The notes beneath the pieces are model-generated. The model searched no databases, was not told where the DNA came from, and saw only the letters and a list, made by a program, of their open reading frames with translations. Positions 45,753 to 54,420 of a DNA stretch of 64,000 nt are shown piece after piece. This stretch comes from an uncultured Cellvibrionales bacterium (GTDB taxonomy: Bacteria; Pseudomonadota; Gammaproteobacteria; Pseudomonadales; GM7GCV1), in NCBI GenBank assembly GCA_913063225.1, contig CAJXYP010000008.1, positions 38,881-102,880 of the forward strand. Reading direction: 5' to 3'. Position 1 is the stretch's first letter, and every line of letters begins with the position of its first letter. The translations under genes and the position numbers were made by a program.

Positions 45753-47139
45753 ATGGACTTCAGTTACACATACCTATTTTGGGCTTTTCTTCTTGGAATA
45801 ATCAGTGCTGCTTCTCTACCATTAGGTTCTTGGGTAGGACTGATTACTCAACCTAAACGCACTGTTATTGGCTTTCTGGCGGCATTCGGAGCGGGTGCGC
45901 TATTTGCGGCCCTTGCCGTCGAATTGGTAGCGCCCACGCTTAACGCGATAACGTCGGCGGGAGACCTAGATGGTCAGGCTAGAAGCGCTGCTATAGCTTC
46001 TTTTGGCTCTTTGGTTGTGGGTATGTTTGTAGGCTGTATTTCTTTTGTCGTACTTGATCAGCTGGTGAATGCGCATGGGGGGTTTTTACGTAAATCGGCA
46101 ACTACTATGGCCTGGTTTACGCAAAAGAAAAAAACAACGGCAAATTGGTGTTTTACGAGATCTTTCATCCATAACAATGCTTCAATCTGTTCCTGAGGTC
46201 GCAGTTCAAGATTTAGTGGATCTAGTGATGCCGATTCATTTTAATAAAAATGAAGTTCTGTTTCGACAAGGAGAAGAGGGGGAGGAACTCTACTTTATCC
46301 GCGATGGTGAAGTTAAGCTCATACAAGACGGCATCGAATTCAAAACGCTAGGCTCCGGAACCGTGCTGGGTGAAATGGGCCTTCTGACCGGAGCGCGGCG
46401 CTCAGCAATGGCAGTTGCTACCAAGGGGGTTCACTGTCTGATGCTGAGAAAAGAATCCTTCGATCAATTGCGTGGTGAGTATCCCGAGCTTGATCAATCC
46501 TTGCGAAATATAGTTGCTGAACGGCTGGATGAGCTGGGCCAAAATCGTCGAAAGCGAGAGCAGGCCGAAGATGATTGGGCTAAGGAAGCGAGCAACGCGC
46601 TAAAAACGGGCGTAGAAATACCTAGTCCTCAGCAGCTTCGAGCGGCCCATGAAGAGCATCGCGGTGCGCCGATGGCTATTTGGCTCGGAATATTATTGGA
46701 CGGCATCCCCGAAAGTTTCGTTATCGGTACGGGTTTAGTCGCTATTCTACTTACCTATCAAAGTGTCGGAGTGTCCCCCGGGTTTTTCGATGTGGTGCCC
46801 TATACCCTAATGGCGGGCCTATTCCTTTCTAATTTCCCTGAGGCGCTGTCTAGTTCTGTGGGCATGAAAAACCAAGGAATGAAACCCTCGAAAGTTTTTT
46901 CTCTATGGCTGTCACTAATGGTTATGACGGGAATCGGCGCCGGTTTGGGCTACTCTCTGGGTGGTGCGCTATCCCATACTTACGTTGTCGGAATAGAAGG
47001 CGTTGCTGCCGGTGCGATGTTGACCATGATCGCTGCTGCCATGATTCCCGAGGCGGTTCACCGAGGTGGCCCAATCGCTACGGGAGTAGGCACTATCTTT
47101 GGATTTATCGCCGCTATCTCCTTCAAATTGCTAGAGTGA
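45753..47139 (+). CDS. ZIP-like membrane transporter with internal cyclic-nucleotide-binding domain (one frameshift)
   Basis: A fusion of metal-transporter-like membrane segments with a cNMP-sensor. The first frame from ATG 45753 holds three or four helices (LFWAFLLGIISAASLPLG, GFLAAFGAGALFAALAVE). The next frame contains a cNMP-binding domain (MPIHFNKNEVLFRQGEEGEELYF; then GEMGLLTGARRSA with the phosphate-binding loop) and four or five more helices (GIPESFVIGTGLV, EGVAAGAMLTMIAAAMIPEA with ZIP-like H/E positions). The frames meet at an A7 run near 46128. Removing one A gives 461 residues. ZIP-family ion transport regulated by cAMP-like molecules is the inference. Confidence 0.75.
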
Positions 47140-47213
47140 GTAGATATATTGAGTCTCGCCAAGTAATTCAATATCCAGTATGGCTATTAAAAATTCTTTA
47201 AATGGAGAAGTAA

Positions 47214-47528
47214 GTGTCCCAATTTGAAAATGTAACTCTCGTGAAAGCCGCGAATATCTATTTCGATGGCAAGGTAACCAGCCGCACTGTATTACGGGCT
47301 GATGGCTCACGAGTAACTCTCGGTATTATGCTGCCGGGCGACTACGAGTTCGAAACAGCGGAGAAAGAAATAGTAGAAGTTCTAGCGGGCGATCTGGAAG
47401 TATTGCTGCCCAACGAATCTGAGTGGCGAAAAATTGGCTCTGGGGATGTTTTTGAAATTCCTGTGGATTCCAAGTTTCTATTAAAAATTGAAACGGTTAT
47501 GGATTATATTTGTTCGTATACAACTTAG
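47214..47528 (+). CDS. ppnP: Pyrimidine/purine nucleoside phosphorylase
   Basis: Cupin-fold enzyme of the UPF0345/YaiE group that cleaves several nucleosides with phosphate. It has 104 residues from GTG 47214, typical for the family. Characteristic segments are KAANIYFDGKVTSRTV, LGIMLPGDYEFET and EWRKIGSGDVFEIPVDSKF. It is convergent with the SRPBCC gene 25 bases away. Confidence 0.93.
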   Translation: MSQFENVTLVKAANIYFDGKVTSRTVLRADGSRVTLGIMLPGDYEFETAEKEIVEVLAGDLEVLLPNESEWRKIGSGDVFEIPVDSKFLLKIETVMDYICSYTT

Positions 47529-47553
47529 TTGTATTACTTCTAGTTCAGAGCGC

Positions 47554-47976
47554 CTAACCAAGGGCAGAGTCGAGGCAAGAAAGGATCGCGGTCCAGCCAC
47601 CTTGGTGATCATTACGCGCTGCTTCGTCCAAAAATTTCACTTGAGTTAGTTCCACATTGGTACCGCCGTTGGTTTCGGTAAAATTTAGTGAAACTGTGAG
47701 GCCATCAACTGAGCGTCCCGACTGCCAGATAAATATAAGTTGTGAATGAGGATTGATAGAGAGGTACTCGCTCCCGTGGGGTAATTCGTTTTCGCCTACC
47801 AGCATAATGATATTGAAGTTGCCGCCAACACGAGGGTCTGCGTCCGCTCTAGGAACGGTCACGCCCTCGCCGGGCGTCATTAATTGCGCCAGCATTTCGG
47901 GGTCGAACCAGGCGTTAGAAACCGATTCAATTGGTGCCTTAATGGTTCTTGATACATTCAGTGTTAGTTCAGATAT
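47554..47976 (-). CDS. SRPBCC (AHSA1-like) protein with apparent ATA start
   Basis: START/Bet v1-fold protein with a hydrophobic pocket, 140 residues. Reading opens at an ATA at 47976 (ISELTLNVSRTIKAPIESV), where related proteins begin MSEL. No ATG, GTG or TTG lies between the in-frame TGA upstream and this codon. It overlaps the regulator stop by 8 bases. Further segments are NAWFDPEMLAQLM and ARNDHQGGWTAILSCLD. Such ArsR-SRPBCC pairs are common; the ligand is unknown. The shorter frame from 47895 would lose the first strand and is unlikely. Confidence 0.75.
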   Translation of the reverse strand: MSELTLNVSRTIKAPIESVSNAWFDPEMLAQLMTPGEGVTVPRADADPRVGGNFNIIMLVGENELPHGSEYLSINPHSQLIFIWQSGRSVDGLTVSLNFTETNGGTNVELTQVKFLDEAARNDHQGGWTAILSCLDSALG

Positions 47977-48274
47977 TTTTGCGCTCCGTTTTCAGGATAC
48001 TTTCAAGTTTATGTAGTCGTAAATCCCATATGGATCGCAGGCTTACAAACCATTCTTCTATTTCCGCAACCGGATATAGGTTGGCCTCTATAAGATGAAC
48101 ACGGCCGATGGTCTTGCGCATTAGCAGACCCGCTGACTCCAAAACCTTAATGTGTTTTGACACCGCGTTAAGTCTCATATCATAGTGAGCTGCTAAGTTA
48201 GTCACGCGCATAGGACCCTGCTGAATCAGTAAAGTCAGAATCGAACGTCGGGTCGGATCGCTGACGGATTTCAA
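47969..48274 (-). CDS. ArsR-family transcriptional regulator
   Basis: Winged-helix repressor of the ArsR group that typically pairs with a SRPBCC protein. It is 101 residues from TTG 48274. SDPTRRSILTLLIQQGPMRV, NAVSKHIKVLESAGLL and GRVHLIEANL form the HTH and wing. No metal Cys motif is present. The frame upstream reads QQLSAVLK before a TAA in the A7 run at 48297-48303; one extra A would extend it to a TTG at 48309 inside the operator. Autoregulation through the palindrome upstream is likely. Confidence 0.87.
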   Translation of the reverse strand: MKSVSDPTRRSILTLLIQQGPMRVTNLAAHYDMRLNAVSKHIKVLESAGLLMRKTIGRVHLIEANLYPVAEIEEWFVSLRSIWDLRLHKLESILKTERKNI

Positions 48275-48298
48275 AACCGCTGATAATTGTTGTGTATT

Positions 48299-48328
48299 TT
48301 TTTATTCAACCTTTTGGTTGAATAAAAA
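48299..48328. promoter_or_regulatory. Palindromic operator of the ArsR regulator
   Basis: A perfect 13-bp inverted repeat around TTTT, centred on ATTCAACC/GGTTGAAT. It lies directly upstream of the ArsR gene and between it and the divergent hemolysin III gene, as expected for ArsR binding. Confidence 0.82.
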
Positions 48329-48401
48329 TTGCAGATAAATAGTCGAGAACTAATATTCGGCTGGGGCTACACTCTCTGGCTATTAGTCAAAGACCAAATA
48401 A

Positions 48402-49055
48402 ATGGCCAATATCCCTGAGCCTATTCGCCGACAATCTTTTGGCGAAGAACTAGCTAATTCGATTACCCACGGTGTCGCGGCTCTTTTGGCGGTTATCGCC
48501 ACTCCCGTTCTAATTGTCGGCGCAGTGCAAAAGGGTGGAGCCTTGAATATTGTTAGTTCCAGCATATTTGGTGTCAGTCTATTTATGCTCTATTTGGCCT
48601 CAGCCATTTGTCATGCACTAAAACCCGGAAAAGCCAAGCGAGTATTTGAAATACTCGATCACTGCGCCATCTACATTTTGATTGCTGGTACCTATACGCC
48701 ATTTTTATTGGTTTCTTTGGGCGGTGCCTGGGGCTGGAGCTTGTTTGGTGTAATTTGGGGTTTGGCGGTTTTTGGCATTCTGTTTAAGTCCATCTATGGA
48801 ATCAGATACCCACTGGCCTCCAACCTGCTATATCTGGTAATGGGTTGGATAATTGTTATTGCCATCAAACCGATGATAGCGGCAGTACCTCAGGCAGGTT
48901 TGTTCTGGCTTTTGGCCGGGGGCTTGGCGTATACCTTTGGCATAGTATTTTTTGTTCTGGATAGTCGCTGGAAATTCGCCCACTTTATTTGGCATGTATT
49001 CGTAGTGCTGGGTTCGGCCTGTCACTTTGTCGCCGTATTCTGGTACCTGCACTAG
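48402..49055 (+). CDS. Hemolysin III family membrane protein
   Basis: Seven-helix membrane protein of the HlyIII/TrhA (YqfA) family, 217 residues. LANSITHGVAALLA opens the first helix with His in the core. SAICHALKPGK, DHCAIYILIAGTYTP and the last helix FAHFIWHVFVVLGSACHF keep the family's conserved His/Asp/Ser residues that suggest a metal-dependent hydrolase-like site. E. coli TrhA links to membrane energy and fluidity. It is divergent from the ArsR operator. Confidence 0.92.
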   Translation: MANIPEPIRRQSFGEELANSITHGVAALLAVIATPVLIVGAVQKGGALNIVSSSIFGVSLFMLYLASAICHALKPGKAKRVFEILDHCAIYILIAGTYTPFLLVSLGGAWGWSLFGVIWGLAVFGILFKSIYGIRYPLASNLLYLVMGWIIVIAIKPMIAAVPQAGLFWLLAGGLAYTFGIVFFVLDSRWKFAHFIWHVFVVLGSACHFVAVFWYLH

Positions 49056-49217
49056 GCCGTCAGGAGGTTAGTAACAATACGGACAGATGCATGCAACCAG
49101 TCGATCTATTGGCTATGTAACGGCAAAATGCCATTTTCTGGAGATATAAATACACAAGTTGAAAGCTTTGTAGGTTCATATCCACTAGACTGAAGTTTCA
49201 ACTACAAGGATTGCTTA

Positions 49218-49421
49218 ATGGCTAAACCAAATTACTCTTTTGCTAAGCGTCAGCGCGAACTCGCAAAAAAAAAGAAGAAAGAAGAAAAGCGACAACGTAA
49301 AGCTGCTGAGCAGGAACCAGAACAAGAGATTGGTGAAACACCTGAAACTAATTCTGAGGCGCCAGCTTCCGAACCGGTGCCGGCCGCTGAGTCAGCGGAG
49401 CCCAAAACTCCCGCGGAGTAA
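49218..49421 (+). CDS. Small Lys/Glu-rich protein
   Basis: 67 residues beginning MAKPNYSFAKRQRELAKK, with a highly basic N-terminal half and an acidic, Pro/Ala-rich tail. The opening motif is widespread in proteobacteria with unknown function and may bind nucleic acids. ACAAGGA stands before the ATG. It is convergent with rhlE. Confidence 0.82.
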   Translation: MAKPNYSFAKRQRELAKKKKKEEKRQRKAAEQEPEQEIGETPETNSEAPASEPVPAAESAEPKTPAE

Positions 49422-49445
49422 ATGTTCCTTTTGGGGCAGTGCTAT

Positions 49446-51050
49446 TTAGCCCCTATTGCCTCTGTTGTCATCACTACCTGAATTGCCCCGATTCCCTCTC
49501 TGATCATTGTCGCTTGATTGGGGGCGGTTGGAATTTTTGGGCGGATTAGCTGAGTCGGGGTTGTTTCTTCCCCAGGGATCGGAACCGGAAAAGCCAGACA
49601 TGCTATTGCCATCTACTTCCTTATTCGGGTTCCCTTGTCGCTGTCCCGAGGGCTGAGATCCGCCACCAGACTGCGGATTTCCAGCAGGGCGCCTTCTTTT
49701 TTGAGAGTTTCTAGGGTTTTTTGGTTGTCCATTCTGATTTTGACCACCTTGGCCTTGTCCATGGGATTTGTTCTGGTTTCTGCTCTCGTTCCGGCCCTCA
49801 TTCCTACTCTGGTTTCTGCCCTGAGATTGTCCCTGCCTGGGACCCTGAGATGTTTTGGGCTTCTTCGACCTATTGGGTTTGTCGGCGCTAAGGTTTAATC
49901 GGGTTTCCGGAATATCGTGCTCTGGATAAAAATCTTCTTCGTACTCCCGAATCAGTAGTTTTTTGGTAACCTTTTCAATATCTTTCAGCTGTTGTAGTTC
50001 ATCAGCGCTCACCAAAGAAACCGCCTGTCCTTCGGCTCCGGCTCTGCCAGTTCGGCCAATACGGTGGACATAATCTTCCGGGACATTGGGTAAATCGAAG
50101 TTTACTACCTGAGGTAATTGCTCGATATCCAGGCCGCGCGCGGCGATATCTGTTGCTACCAATACCTGTACTTTTTCTGCTTTGAACTCTGTGAGAGCCC
50201 TAGTTCGTGCGCCTTGGCTCTTATTTCCATGGATCGCTGAGGCTCGAATTCCAGCTGCGTCTAGTTGTTTGGTTAGCTTATTAGCGCCGTGTTTAGTGCG
50301 GGAAAATACCAATACCCGACCCCAGTTATTTTCTTTGATCAGATGTATTAAAAGCCGTGACTTATTCTTCTTATCTACCGGTACGATCCACTGTTTTACC
50401 GTGGGCGCAGCTGCGTTTTCTGGAGTCACGGAAATTTCTACAGGGTCGTGAACTATGGTTTTAGCCAATTCGCGGATATCTCTAGAAAAAGTCGCCGAAA
50501 ACATCAGGTTTTGGCGTTCTTTAGGTAGCTTCGAGATTATCTTGCGGATGTCATGAATAAAGCCCATATCCAGCATGCGATCGGCTTCGTCCAGAACCAG
50601 AACTTCCAAATTATCGAATTTAACTGCGTTCTGGTTATGTAAATCCAGCAATCTTCCGGGTGTGGCTACTAGAACATCAACACCGCGACGCAATTTCTGC
50701 ATCTGCGGATTTATCTTTACGCCGCCAAATACTACGGTGGAACGTAGCGTTAGGTTTTTGCCGTAAGTTTGAACACTTTCGCCAACCTGTGCGGCCAGTT
50801 CACGGGTAGGGGTCAACACTAGCACTCGTGCTTGATTCGGCCGAGCAGACTCCCCTGCTAGAAGGTTTTGCAAAATCGGTAATGTGAAGCCAGCGGTTTT
50901 GCCCGTACCAGTTTGAGCCGCAGCCATAACGTCCTTGCCTTCCAGAATGATAGGGATAGCTTTTTCCTGAATAGGCGAGGGGGTTTCGTAACCCTTACTA
51001 GTAACAGCATCTTGCAGGGCTTGGCATAGGCCCATTTCGGCAAACTTCAT
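49446..51050 (-). CDS. rhlE: DEAD-box RNA helicase RhlE
   Basis: ATP-dependent RNA helicase used in ribosome assembly and RNA decay. It has 534 residues. The motifs are in order: Q motif ([10 protein letters not shown]), AAQTGTGKT (Walker A), [23 protein letters not shown] (DEAD), [18 protein letters not shown] and [10 protein letters not shown]. The C-terminal 150 residues are Gln/Asn/Gly/Arg-rich low complexity ([13 protein letters not shown] pattern), normal for RhlE-type RNA contacts. The stop region carries a short GGGGC/GCCCC hairpin that may end the transcript. Confidence 0.94.
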   Translation of the reverse strand: MKFAEMGLCQALQDAVTSKGYETPSPIQEKAIPIILEGKDVMAAAQTGTGKTAGFTLPILQNLLAGESARPNQARVLVLTPTRELAAQVGESVQTYGKNLTLRSTVVFGGVKINPQMQKLRRGVDVLVATPGRLLDLHNQNAVKFDNLEVLVLDEADRMLDMGFIHDIRKIISKLPKERQNLMFSATFSRDIRELAKTIVHDPVEISVTPENAAAPTVKQWIVPVDKKNKSRLLIHLIKENNWGRVLVFSRTKHGANKLTKQLDAAGIRASAIHGNKSQGARTRALTEFKAEKVQVLVATDIAARGLDIEQLPQVVNFDLPNVPEDYVHRIGRTGRAGAEGQAVSLVSADELQQLKDIEKVTKKLLIREYEEDFYPEHDIPETRLNLSADKPNRSKKPKTSQGPRQGQSQGRNQSRNEGRNESRNQNKSHGQGQGGQNQNGQPKNPRNSQKRRRPAGNPQSGGGSQPSGQRQGNPNKEVDGNSMSGFSGSDPWGRNNPDSANPPKNSNRPQSSDNDQRGNRGNSGSDDNRGNRG

Positions 51051-51298
51051 AAATAAATCTCGAGCGCGCTTTAGAGATAAACCGCGGTAATTAAAGGTGT
51101 AGGCATTGGAATCGGCGTGCAGCTTACTCTCACTGCCGCAGATAAGCTACTTGGTGTTGATTTAGTTGGAATATTTGGTAATTTCGATAGAAGGTATTTG
51201 ACTAAAAATAGATCAAATATGCATCTCAATATTTTAATCTCTGGTGTACAATTCGCGACCTAAATTTTTGCCTCTAACCCCCTGAATTTGGACCTGAA

Positions 51299-52561
51299 AT
51301 GTTTGATAAATCCGTATCTATAGCCAGCTATGACCCCGAACTCGCCTCTGCTATTGCCAAAGAAGAAGTGCGCCAAGAAGAGCACATTGAGCTAATTGCT
51401 TCTGAGAACTACACCAGCCCGGCGGTAATGGAAGCCCAGGGTACAGCCCTCACGAATAAGTATGCTGAGGGTTATCCCGGCAAACGCTATTACGGTGGCT
51501 GCGAATATGTAGATACGGCAGAACAGCTAGCTATCGATCGCGTTAAAGAGCTCTTTGGAGCCGACTACGCAAATGTACAACCCCATTCTGGATCACAGGC
51601 AAACGCTGCGGTATTTCTAGCACTATGCAAACCGGGAGATACCATATTAGGCATGAGCCTTGCGGATGGTGGACATCTTACTCACGGTGCTAAACCCAGT
51701 TTTTCCGGCAAGATCTACAACGCCGTTCAGTACGGTTTAAACGCTGATACCGGTGAGATCGATTACGATCAAGTAGAAGCACTCGCTCTTGAGCATAAAC
51801 CGGCAATGATTATCGCTGGTTTCTCTGCTTATTCTGGAGTTGTTGATTGGCAAAGGTTCCGCGAAATATCTGACAAGGTTGGCGCTTGGTTTATGGTAGA
51901 TATGGCGCACGTTGCTGGTCTTATTGCCGCGGGTGTTTATCCCAGCCCTATTCAAATTGCCGATGTATGTACTTCCACAACACATAAAACTTTGCGTGGC
52001 CCTCGCGGTGGAATTATTTTGGCCAAGGCTAATCCGGATTTAGAAAAGAAATTTAACTCAGCGGTATTTCCCGGTGGTCAAGGTGGACCTCTTTGTCATG
52101 TGATTGCCGGTAAAGCTGTTGCCTTCAAAGAAGCCCTAGAACCTGAGTTCAGGGTTTATCAGAAGCAAGTGGTCGCCAATGCAAAAGTGATGGCAGCTAC
52201 CTTTATGGGTCGAGGAATAGATATCGTATCGGGCGGTACACATAACCACCTGATGCTGGTCAATCTAATAGGTAAGGAATACACCGGAACTGACGCGGAT
52301 GCCGCGTTAGGCGAAGCCAATATCACGGTAAACAAAAACGCAGTGCCTAAAGATCCAAGGTCACCCTTTGTGACATCGGGACTGCGTGTTGGTACTCCAG
52401 CGATAACTACCAGAGGGTTTAAAGAGACCGAAACTGAGCTGCTGACTAACTGGATCTGTGACGTTTTGGATTCTCTTGAGAGCGGCACATCAGAGACTGT
52501 AGTTCCTGATGTCAAAACTAAGGCTTTAGCGCTTTGCGCCAAGTTTCCGGTTTATGGTTAG
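51299..52561 (+). CDS. glyA: Serine hydroxymethyltransferase
   Basis: PLP enzyme moving the serine hydroxymethyl group to THF. It has 420 residues, near the usual 417. [20 protein letters not shown] start region ([11 protein letters not shown]), [22 protein letters not shown], and the PLP lysine in [13 protein letters not shown] are present. ATG 51299. A TACAAT -10-like box is at 51247, without a clear -35. Convergent with the Lrp gene. Confidence 0.97.
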   Translation: MFDKSVSIASYDPELASAIAKEEVRQEEHIELIASENYTSPAVMEAQGTALTNKYAEGYPGKRYYGGCEYVDTAEQLAIDRVKELFGADYANVQPHSGSQANAAVFLALCKPGDTILGMSLADGGHLTHGAKPSFSGKIYNAVQYGLNADTGEIDYDQVEALALEHKPAMIIAGFSAYSGVVDWQRFREISDKVGAWFMVDMAHVAGLIAAGVYPSPIQIADVCTSTTHKTLRGPRGGIILAKANPDLEKKFNSAVFPGGQGGPLCHVIAGKAVAFKEALEPEFRVYQKQVVANAKVMAATFMGRGIDIVSGGTHNHLMLVNLIGKEYTGTDADAALGEANITVNKNAVPKDPRSPFVTSGLRVGTPAITTRGFKETETELLTNWICDVLDSLESGTSETVVPDVKTKALALCAKFPVYG

Positions 52562-52577
52562 CTACGCCTCGCTATTG

Positions 52578-53033
52578 TTAAATAGGTACCGTAGTGCGCT
52601 TGGCGATGGCTCTTAAGGCGATACTTGATCTTACGCGCGCAACCTTGGGTAATCGCGTGAGGTAGTCATGATGGATTCTTTCATAATCTGGCGTGTCAGC
52701 AACTACTACTCTTAATAGGTAGTCGTAATCTCCAGTCATTAGGTAGCACTCCATTACCTCAGGAACATCGCGGACAGCTTGCTCAAAAGCGGCTAGGTCA
52801 CCCTGCTGTTGGCTTTCTAAAGTGATTTCGATAAAAACGTTACCGGGCTTGCCGACTTTTTTCTGATTTACAATCATGGCGTATCGTTCGATCACGCCTT
52901 CATCGCTAAGAATTTTGACTCTACGTAAGCAGGCCGACTCCGAAAGATTGACTTGTTTAGCGAGTTCGGAATTACTCAGTCGGCCATCTTTTTGTAGAAG
53001 ATTGAGAATTAGCTTATCTGTCTTGTCCATCAT
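52578..53033 (-). CDS. Lrp/AsnC-family transcriptional regulator
   Basis: Amino-acid-responsive regulator with an N-terminal HTH (LNLLQKDGRLSNSELAKQVNLSESACLRRVK) and a C-terminal RAM ligand domain (MECYLMTGDYDYLLRVVV). It has about 151 residues from ATG 53033 (MMDKTDK); a frame-open start at 53054 is also possible. It is divergent from ald, a layout seen for regulators of alanine or branched-chain amino acid catabolism, so it probably controls ald. Confidence 0.93.
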   Translation of the reverse strand: MMDKTDKLILNLLQKDGRLSNSELAKQVNLSESACLRRVKILSDEGVIERYAMIVNQKKVGKPGNVFIEITLESQQQGDLAAFEQAVRDVPEVMECYLMTGDYDYLLRVVVADTPDYERIHHDYLTRLPKVARVRSSIALRAIAKRTTVPI

Positions 53034-53205
53034 ATTTATTAGAATAATTATCAATATAGACCCTAATTATTCGCATAATATTCTAAAAATACCAGTTTTT
53101 ATTCAAATATTTCGCAACCTATTTCGAGCGACTCTTTTTAAAATACTCAGTCTAAGAAGGTCGGTAGTGGCCAGTAATCTGAAAAAATATAGAGAGGCTG
53201 TAGAA

Positions 53206-54336
53206 ATGTTGATAGGTGTTCCCAAAGAAATTAAGAATCACGAGTATCGTGTTGGCCTTACCACTGCCAGTGTGGCTGAACTTGTTGCCAGTGGTCACAG
53301 CCTATTGGTGGAAACCAATGCAGGAATGGGTATTGGTTTGAGTGATCAAGATTATATAGATGCTGGAGCGCAAATTGCCGCCAATGCCGACGAAGTGTTC
53401 AGGCAGGTTGATATGGTGGTGAAGGTGAAGGAGCCACAGCCAGAGGAGTGTAAAAAACTTCGTCCGGGACAAATCCTTTTTACCTATTTGCATCTGGCTC
53501 CAGATCTAGAGCAGGCTAAGTTGTTGCTAGAGTCTGGTGTTACGGCGATCGCTTACGAAACCGTTGTAGATAGTCTAGGCAGTTTGCCATTATTGGCACC
53601 CATGAGTGAAGTGGCGGGCCGCTTAGCGGTTCAGGCAGGAGCCCATTGTTTGGAAAAAGCTCAGGGTGGAGCCGGCGTATTATTGGGAGGCGTACCCGGC
53701 GTGGCTCCAGCTAAGGTATTGGTAATTGGCGGTGGTGTTGTCGGTGAAAACTCTGCAACTATGGCCGTTGGATTGGGCGCTGAAGTAACTATTTTGGATC
53801 GATCATTGCCGCGTTTGCGCCAGCTGAATAGTCAGTTTGGCAACTCAGCTAAGGTTTTATATTCAACTCCACAAACATTAGAGCAACTAGCTCTGGAAGC
53901 CGATCTAGTTATTGGTGCTGTGCTTATTCCTGGCGCCTCCGCTCCGAGGTTACTCAGTGAGCAGCAAGTCAAAAGAATGAAGCCCGGCGCGGTAATTGTT
54001 GATGTGGCAATTGATCAGGGCGGCTGTTTTGAAACCTCCAGGGCAACTACGCACCAGGATCCGACCTATAAGGTGGGTGAAGTGGTTCACTACTGCGTTG
54101 CCAATATACCCGGTGCGGTGCCTAGAACTTCTGCCTTTGCACTAAATAACGCGACCTTACCCTACGTATTGTCCATTGCGAATTTGGGGGTGGCCGGAGC
54201 GCTTAGACGAGATGCAGGATTGTTACAGGGTCTCAATGTTAAGGATGGAATGATCACCTGTTCAGCGGTGGCAGAAGCACTGAACTTGCCTTATGTGGCA
54301 GCCGATCAAGCACTTCAAGAGATTGCCGCTGCATAA
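53206..54336 (+). CDS. ald: Alanine dehydrogenase
   Basis: NAD-dependent oxidative deamination of L-alanine to pyruvate. I start at ATG 53206 with an AGAGAGG ribosome site, giving 376 residues; a longer open frame upstream overlaps the Lrp gene and is not credible. MLIGVPKEIKNHEYRVGLT is the N-terminal signature with the substrate Arg and Lys. EKAQGGAGVLLGG, the NAD fold VIGGGVVGENSA and IPGAVPRTSAF follow. Length and motifs match Ald rather than transhydrogenase. Confidence 0.95.
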   Translation: MLIGVPKEIKNHEYRVGLTTASVAELVASGHSLLVETNAGMGIGLSDQDYIDAGAQIAANADEVFRQVDMVVKVKEPQPEECKKLRPGQILFTYLHLAPDLEQAKLLLESGVTAIAYETVVDSLGSLPLLAPMSEVAGRLAVQAGAHCLEKAQGGAGVLLGGVPGVAPAKVLVIGGGVVGENSATMAVGLGAEVTILDRSLPRLRQLNSQFGNSAKVLYSTPQTLEQLALEADLVIGAVLIPGASAPRLLSEQQVKRMKPGAVIVDVAIDQGGCFETSRATTHQDPTYKVGEVVHYCVANIPGAVPRTSAFALNNATLPYVLSIANLGVAGALRRDAGLLQGLNVKDGMITCSAVAEALNLPYVAADQALQEIAAA

Positions 54337-54420
54337 TACTTTGCTTGAGCCTTGGAGCCAGTTCATACAAAATCAAGAATGCATTTTTGATGCTGCCGAT
54401 TGCCTTTTTACCGGAGTGCT

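Noticed and set aside
46118..46140. Programmed -1 ribosomal frameshift at the A7 run
   Set aside because: A -1 slip leads to an early stop (frame NNGKLVFYEIFHP). The productive change is +1 or one A fewer, so classical -1 slippage does not work.
52876..53205. N-terminal extension of alanine dehydrogenase
   Set aside because: It overlaps the Lrp gene on the other strand and has no similarity to Ald; ATG 53206 has a good ribosome site.
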